Shown piece after piece: positions 15,811 to 20,034 of a stretch of 20,034 bases of DNA. A model generated the notes under the pieces. It was not told the origin of the DNA, did no database searches, and worked only from the letters and a program-made list of their open reading frames with translations. This DNA comes from Granulosicoccus sp964594905 (GTDB lineage: Bacteria; Pseudomonadota; Gammaproteobacteria; Granulosicoccales; Granulosicoccaceae). Both the position numbers and the translations under genes were made by a program. Numbering within the stretch: position 1 is the first letter of the stretch; every line of letters starts with the position of its first letter. The stretch is from positions 1-20,034 of the forward strand of contig CAZQOI010000056.1 of assembly GCA_964594905.1 (NCBI GenBank). Direction: 5' to 3'.

Positions 15811-16509
15811 TTATTTTCCGGTGTTGCTGGCAATCTCTGCGAGACTCACCAGACGAGCAAGGGTATCGAGCCGCGCGTAATCGCTGACGGTGCGAATATT
15901 AGCCACTTCCACTGCGGTATCTGTAAGCGCATCAAGGAGCTGCTGATTATCATCCAGCAAGGTTGTCATGCGCTGCTGCTGGTCCGCCTCGAGACCGCTC
16001 AAACGCTTTGACCGTTCTTCTTCAAATTGCCGGACATTGCCGTCATGACGAGAAATGGAAGACAAGCTGTGCCGAGTTGCAACGACATCATTCAGATTGT
16101 GAATAACCTGTTGCTGCGCTCGCCGAGCAGCAGAGAGATAGGCAAGCGGACTTTTCGATTTACCACGAAATCTGGTCTCCACCACACCGTGATAGTCATC
16201 CAGTAATTCTCGCAGCACATCCACTTGAGCAACACCCTCTGAAACATCAAGTTGATCAAGTTTCTTGCGCACATCAACCAACTCAGCCTGCATTGCAAAA
16301 TGTTCTTGCTCCTCGCGCCTCTCCAGCCAGTCGATTTCATCAGCGCGAGTAAAACCTGCCAGGCGGTAAAACACCGGAACCGTCAGTGTCGCGACAAAAC
16401 CCAAACCGATATACCCGAGCAGCCATGGCCAGCTTGGCGAAAACCACCAAAAAAAAGCCATGATCAACAGCACAGACAAACCAACCGCAAACAGAGCGGT
16501 ATTGCGCAT
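15811..16509 (-). CDS. Two-TM membrane protein with cytoplasmic coiled coil, unknown function
   Basis: 232 residues with ATG at 16507-16509. Two hydrophobic helices (about 5-24 and 28-49) form an N-terminal hairpin rich in Trp (FFWWFSPSWPWLL). The rest is highly charged and helical with heptad-like patterns (ERREEQEHFAMQAELVDVRKKLDQL; later RQFEEERSKRLSGLEADQQQR), predicting a long coiled coil. The two-TM-plus-helical layout loosely recalls XpaC-type proteins that occur with TelA and VWA genes, but I cannot confirm that family. It is the first gene of the VWA operon; its stop is 13 bases before the lipoprotein start. The upstream stretch 16510-16676 would hold divergent promoters, but none is convincing. 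Confidence 0.72.
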   Translation of the reverse strand: MRNTALFAVGLSVLLIMAFFWWFSPSWPWLLGYIGLGFVATLTVPVFYRLAGFTRADEIDWLERREEQEHFAMQAELVDVRKKLDQLDVSEGVAQVDVLRELLDDYHGVVETRFRGKSKSPLAYLSAARRAQQQVIHNLNDVVATRHSLSSISRHDGNVRQFEEERSKRLSGLEADQQQRMTTLLDDNQQLLDALTDTAVEVANIRTVSDYARLDTLARLVSLAEIASNTGK

Positions 16510-16676
16510 CTCACTGCCTAGGCCGTTGAAAATAATGGGATTGCTCGCTGTGCTAAGTGTTAACCAATAATTACAGAGTAGTGCCTGTTGCGTCGCCGTT
16601 CAATAGTCAGGGGCTCATTGAGGACGTTGAGTACGGTACCATCCACATCTACCTACCCAAACACGATCTCACTACC

Positions 16677-17456
16677 ATGAATTTTGACCGTCTGGCTGCT
16701 GAACTTGTCGCGGCACGCAAACAGGGCACACGTTGCAATTCTCTACCAAATATCGATTCCATAAACGACGCCTACGCGATTCAGGCGGCAGTCAATGCCT
16801 GTGAAGAGGACGACCCAATTGGTTTCAAGCTGGGCGCAACCGCCGATGCATCATTGGAACTCTTAAACCTGGAAAAGCCATTTTATGGAGAAATTTTCAA
16901 GGCCTACCATCGCAATCACAACGACGCCGTTGCAGCATACCCAACACAGCCAATCAGTGTTGAAACAGAATTTGTAATCGGGCTTGGGCAAGATATCAAA
17001 CGCGGAAGCAGCGACGTCAGTATCGAAGATGTCAAAGCAGCTACCGCTTGGGTGGCCCCAGGTTTCGAGATCGTTGGATCCCGATTTAACGATCCATGGC
17101 CAAACAACGGGCACAAGGTCATTGCAGACGCCGCCGGTAACGTTTCAACCATTCTTGGCGCACCAGTAACTGATTGGCAATCGTTTGATTTGGACGCTCA
17201 TGAGGCATCACTGCAAATCAATGGCGAACACAAAGCAACAGGACACAGTGGTATGTCGATAGGCGGTAACCCGCTCACCATGCTTAGCTGGTTAATTAAT
17301 CAACCGGCATTTGCGACACGTGGTTTGAAGGCTGGTGAATTTGTTTTCTGCGGGACCTGTACAGGCCTGATCCCAATTTCTATCGGTGATCAGCTATCAG
17401 CGGATTTCGGCGCGATGGGAAGCATTGCCATCACTGTCAACGATGCCAGCGCGTGA
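16677..17456 (+). CDS. 2-keto-4-pentenoate hydratase family protein (FAH superfamily)
   Basis: 259 residues from ATG at 16677, the usual length for the MhpD/4-oxalocrotonate decarboxylase group. A GTG at 16557 would add 40 residues with no family match and is rejected, although no strong ribosome site precedes the ATG. Family features are IGFKLGAT, the metal-binding PISVETEFVIGLG (E96, E98), then WVAPGFEIVGSRF with E131, and the terminal KAGEFVFCGTCTGLIPISIGDQLSADFG. Relatives hydrate 2-hydroxypenta-2,4-dienoate or decarboxylate 4-oxalocrotonate in aromatic meta-cleavage pathways, using Mg2+ or Mn2+. No other aromatic-degradation genes lie nearby, so the substrate is open. It is divergent to the VWA operon and convergent with the acyltransferase gene, 23 bases between the stops. 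Confidence 0.88.
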   Translation: MNFDRLAAELVAARKQGTRCNSLPNIDSINDAYAIQAAVNACEEDDPIGFKLGATADASLELLNLEKPFYGEIFKAYHRNHNDAVAAYPTQPISVETEFVIGLGQDIKRGSSDVSIEDVKAATAWVAPGFEIVGSRFNDPWPNNGHKVIADAAGNVSTILGAPVTDWQSFDLDAHEASLQINGEHKATGHSGMSIGGNPLTMLSWLINQPAFATRGLKAGEFVFCGTCTGLIPISIGDQLSADFGAMGSIAITVNDASA

Positions 17457-17479
17457 TTGAACAACGCAAAGCATCGACT

Positions 17480-18688
17480 TCAGGGGTGTCGAGTCACCGT
17501 CGGCTTCGCTGAGCGCTGCCCTGGCGGGCGACGAGTCAACCTTGCCAAAAGCCACCGTGGTTGAAAGTTTGGCTCTCGCCCACCTGTGATCATTCTTGCG
17601 AGGTCCGGGGTAATTGCTGATGCTATATGCACAACGCCGATTGCCATGAGTAGTGATAACACCGGCGCCAAGATAAACCATACTGTGTAATTTAAACCCA
17701 TCGCAGAGCCAAACAATGGCAGCCACAGGGCCTCATACCCACAGTTGAGAAGCAGTGGATGGCTGCAGAAAGTCACAAAGACATAGGGTGAAAGTCGGTT
17801 GGCCCAATAGAAACCTCTTGCGCACAAGGCTCGCGATGTCAGCGTCCAGATTGCAAGGGATCCACAAAGCCGACATAGTGGATACAGAATAGATTCTCTC
17901 AGATCGATGCCAACACGACTCAAAGCTGTATCGATCGCTGCGAGATGCCCTCCATTACTTACCATAATCATAACCGTCAAGAACAGAGTCGCACCTACCC
18001 AGGACAAGCAATGATGATCTAGAGAATTGAGCGGTATTTTATAATTTGCCAAAAATAAACCAATAGTAAACGCGAACAACACTAACGGTCGCAGCACGAT
18101 AAAACTTTGATAATGATGAAAGGTGAGATAAAAAATACCGAGCGCGCTAAGCAACACATAGGGATACTTGCGCAAAATTTTCAATAGAAGTGGCGCTAAG
18201 ACAATACAAACAAATAGATCGCGCAAAAATGCAAGGTGCATAGTTGCACCATCTGGAATTTCAGTCAGAAACAATAAGATATTAAGGTGTGCCAAGAGGG
18301 TCGTCGCTTCATCGACAAAGGTTACCCTGCCACCTGGTGCAACACTGTAAACAAAATAGGTAGCCAAACTCCAGAAAAGCATTGGTACCAATATCGATCT
18401 GAATCGCTTGTGGTACATGGTTTTCAAGGAATATCGTTGCTGCAGAATGACCTGCGCGGTAAGGAACCCTGAAACCACGCTCAAAAGACTAGCACCAGCC
18501 CTGCCCGGCCCCTCAATCAATAGTCCTTGAATCAAACTCGTAAAACTCTGCCAAGGCACAGCATGAAGTACCCGTTCCACCTGACCGTCAGGCACATGCA
18601 CATAGATCATGCACAGCACCGCGATCAACCGAGTCATGGCTATACGATCACGGTAGTTTTGTTCGGTATGTGACAGTGGTACAGCCAT
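17480..18688 (-). CDS. Acyltransferase-3 family integral membrane protein
   Basis: 402 residues with about ten predicted transmembrane helices. The N-terminus RDRIAMTRLIAVLCMIYVHVP carries the conserved Arg and the helix-1 His (H31) of acyltransferase-3 proteins, followed by the loop GRAGASLLSVVSGFL and KRFRSILVPMLFWS, a characteristic R/K-R-x-x-R-I-L-x-P segment. The family moves acetyl or other acyl groups across the inner membrane onto surface sugars (O-antigen, exopolysaccharide, peptidoglycan); the acceptor here is unknown, and no glycan cluster is visible nearby. ATG at 18688 has no strong ribosome site. The C-terminal tail beyond the last helix is basic and Pro/Arg-rich. Confidence 0.85.
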   Translation of the reverse strand: MAVPLSHTEQNYRDRIAMTRLIAVLCMIYVHVPDGQVERVLHAVPWQSFTSLIQGLLIEGPGRAGASLLSVVSGFLTAQVILQQRYSLKTMYHKRFRSILVPMLFWSLATYFVYSVAPGGRVTFVDEATTLLAHLNILLFLTEIPDGATMHLAFLRDLFVCIVLAPLLLKILRKYPYVLLSALGIFYLTFHHYQSFIVLRPLVLFAFTIGLFLANYKIPLNSLDHHCLSWVGATLFLTVMIMVSNGGHLAAIDTALSRVGIDLRESILYPLCRLCGSLAIWTLTSRALCARGFYWANRLSPYVFVTFCSHPLLLNCGYEALWLPLFGSAMGLNYTVWFILAPVLSLLMAIGVVHIASAITPDLARMITGGREPNFQPRWLLARLTRRPPGQRSAKPTVTRHP

Positions 18689-18953
18689 ACCTATTACACA
18701 TGCTCATCAAGTTTTATTGCGACGATAGTAGGTCGCGAAGCTGAATTCATGATGAAACAGTACCTGATAAATCTGTACTCTTTAACAAATTCGAACGACT
18801 ATATTCTGACAGCCCGCATAGGCAGTGGTACTGGGCGATGCTTTTACAATATGACAATGGAAACGATCTGAGGAGCTGTCGCTAAACTAAAGTCTTGACA
18901 CCGCCATTCTCTGATAAGGTTCCTGACTGGCAGATTTACAACATACGCACGAA
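18689..18953. other. Divergent intergenic region (265 bases)
   Basis: It separates the acyltransferase gene (minus) from the J-domain-like gene (plus) and should hold promoters for both. A perfect -35 hexamer TTGACA sits at 18895-18900 on the plus strand, 54 bases before the ATG, but no good -10 lies 16-18 bases downstream; GATAAG at 18913 is too close. No small gene, RNA gene or terminator is recognised. Confidence 0.4.
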
Positions 18954-20034
18954 ATGACGTCTGAAGGCTCGTCAAAAAAAGCTAAAAACACATTGTCGCT
19001 CTCGGCAAATATCAAGCCGGGTAAACGTGGTCACGCACGTTATTTGCGTCTGTGGGAAGCAATACGCAAGACGCGCGATGAGCTCAAGAGTTGGCAGACG
19101 CGCGTTGATCGGATCACGACAAATTTCAACGTGCAAATAAGACCGCGCGAAAACAATCTGACGCGCACTGTGCAATCCATAACCGATGAACTTATCACCC
19201 ATGCAGAATCCAGCACGTTAGATCAGAGCCATTCCGCTTTGTTACATCTGTGGGTTGTCGACAATCTGGAATCTCTCGAACACCATCCTTTCGCTGACCC
19301 TGAAACAACTACTCAGCTCCAAAAACGCTGGTACGCGTATGTGTACTCGGATCAGAGCGGGCGAACCACAAGCGCGAACACCCGCCCAGAGGATTCTCTT
19401 GGCTTTTGCCTGGATGAGGAATTGGATGACGACGATATCGTGTTTAACTTCAGTTCAAGCTATGAGAAACCAAATCATCGTCGTCATGGCGACAATAAAA
19501 AATCGAATTCTCGCGACGAACAAAATCCATTCGAGAACGGTGGCACTGACGACCGTCCCAATGAGCGGTTTGCAGAAGACAACGACGCTTCTGAGGAATT
19601 TTCAGAAAAATTTTCAAGTGTCGAGGAAAAAGTTCTAGGCGATATAGTCACCGTTGATCAACTGTTTCGCCCACTAGCACGCGCCCTGCATCCTGATCGA
19701 GAACAAGATGAAACGCGCAAAGCAGAAAAACATGCACTGATGAGCGAATGCCTGCAAGCACGAGAAAACAACGATATCGATACACTGCTATCACTTTACA
19801 TCGAACATATCGGTGACTTGCCCAAAGGCCTTGTTGCCGACAGCCATGATGAATTGATCAAACTACTTGAACGCCAACTTCGGGCCGAACAACTGAAACT
19901 TCAAAAAGCGCGATTCAACAATGGATTTGAACGAATGCTGCTGGAGCGTTACCAACGCGAGGATGAATCTTCAGAACGTATCGCCTTTCTGCGTCACGCC
20001 ACATCACTGGATGAAGAGATTCACAAGTTATCAG
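18954..20034 (+). CDS. J-domain-like (HPD-motif) protein, incomplete at right edge
   Basis: Open frame from ATG at 18954 with no stop before the window ends, giving 360 residues so far. No clear ribosome site precedes it. Residues 24-130 are helical and basic (GKRGHARYLRLWEAIRKTRDELKSW). Residues about 150-225 are an acidic, Asn/Ser/Glu-rich linker that looks disordered. Residues 232-290 resemble a J domain: VDQLFRPLARALHPDREQDETRKAEKHALMSECLQARENNDIDTLLSLY, with the HPD triad at 246-248. A coiled-coil-like helix follows (LLERQLRAEQLKLQKARF). J domains stimulate the ATPase of DnaK; here the domain lies in the middle rather than at the N-terminus, and the first helix is weak. Partner and role are unknown. 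Confidence 0.75.
   Translation, partial: MTSEGSSKKAKNTLSLSANIKPGKRGHARYLRLWEAIRKTRDELKSWQTRVDRITTNFNVQIRPRENNLTRTVQSITDELITHAESSTLDQSHSALLHLWVVDNLESLEHHPFADPETTTQLQKRWYAYVYSDQSGRTTSANTRPEDSLGFCLDEELDDDDIVFNFSSSYEKPNHRRHGDNKKSNSRDEQNPFENGGTDDRPNERFAEDNDASEEFSEKFSSVEEKVLGDIVTVDQLFRPLARALHPDREQDETRKAEKHALMSECLQARENNDIDTLLSLYIEHIGDLPKGLVADSHDELIKLLERQLRAEQLKLQKARFNNGFERMLLERYQREDESSERIAFLRHATSLDEEIHKLS

Noticed and set aside
16557..16676. N-terminal extension of the hydratase from GTG 16557
   Set aside because: The 40 extra residues match nothing in the family, whose members start near MNFDRLAAEL; the ATG at 16677 gives the normal length.
18895..18923. Sigma70 promoter for the J-domain-like gene
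   Set aside because: TTGACA is perfect, but the hexamer at the 17-base spacing (GGTTCC) does not resemble a -10, and GATAAG is only 12 bases away.

Overview
The window reads as a chromosomal piece from a Gram-negative, probably marine, gammaproteobacterium of moderate GC. It has a full-length PlsB, several outer-membrane proteins (OmpA family, a TraF_2-type barrel, two lipoproteins), a NudK-type Nudix hydrolase and a sugar-transport binding protein. I cannot name the genus. A run of exactly 100 N at 11128-11227 shows this is a draft scaffold. I see no rRNA, tRNA, IS element, CRISPR array or phage gene.

Layout. (1) 1-566, minus: the 5' part of a sugar ABC transporter binding-protein gene with a good sigma70-type promoter. 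(2) 749-3196, minus: an AhpD/CMD-family protein followed by an ABC exporter. Divergent to them, plsB (3213-5672, plus) begins only 16 bases from the AhpD gene's first usable start codon. (3) 5763-7082, plus: an outer-membrane protein of the family usually named 'conjugal transfer protein TraF', convergent with a spermidine-synthase-like methyltransferase-fold protein (7113-7871, minus). (4) 12842-7972, minus: an envelope operon with a secreted modular repeat protein (broken by the assembly gap), an OmpA-family protein and a lipoprotein carrying HELAH. (5) 16509-13046, minus: a second tight operon with a two-TM coiled-coil protein, a lipoprotein fusing a periplasmic-binding-like region to a von Willebrand A (VWA) domain, a small membrane-anchored VWA-like protein and a NudK-type hydrolase. 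(6) 16677-17456, plus: a 2-keto-4-pentenoate hydratase-family enzyme, convergent with an acyltransferase-3 membrane protein (17480-18688, minus). (7) 18954 to the right edge, plus: an incomplete gene for a protein with an HPD J-domain-like motif.

The two blocks most likely to hold undescribed biology are the envelope operon (4) and the VWA operon (5). In (4) the secreted protein ends in a Gly-rich stretch, a hydrophobic helix and an Arg-rich tail, like known C-terminal sorting signals, and is co-transcribed with a peptidoglycan-binding OmpA protein and a putative lipoprotein metallopeptidase. In (5) two VWA-type proteins with intact DxSxS metal sites appear to be made together with a membrane coiled-coil partner. 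The 100-N gap is flanked by two identical 55-base sequences. Joining the flanks at this overlap restores one 697-codon frame, so the apparent gene break is most likely an assembly artefact.

No gene-free stretch exceeds 300 bases. The larger gaps are 18689-18953, 12843-13045, 567-748 and 16510-16676. Non-ATG starts (GTG or TTG) are the only options at several genes, and start choices are given per gene.
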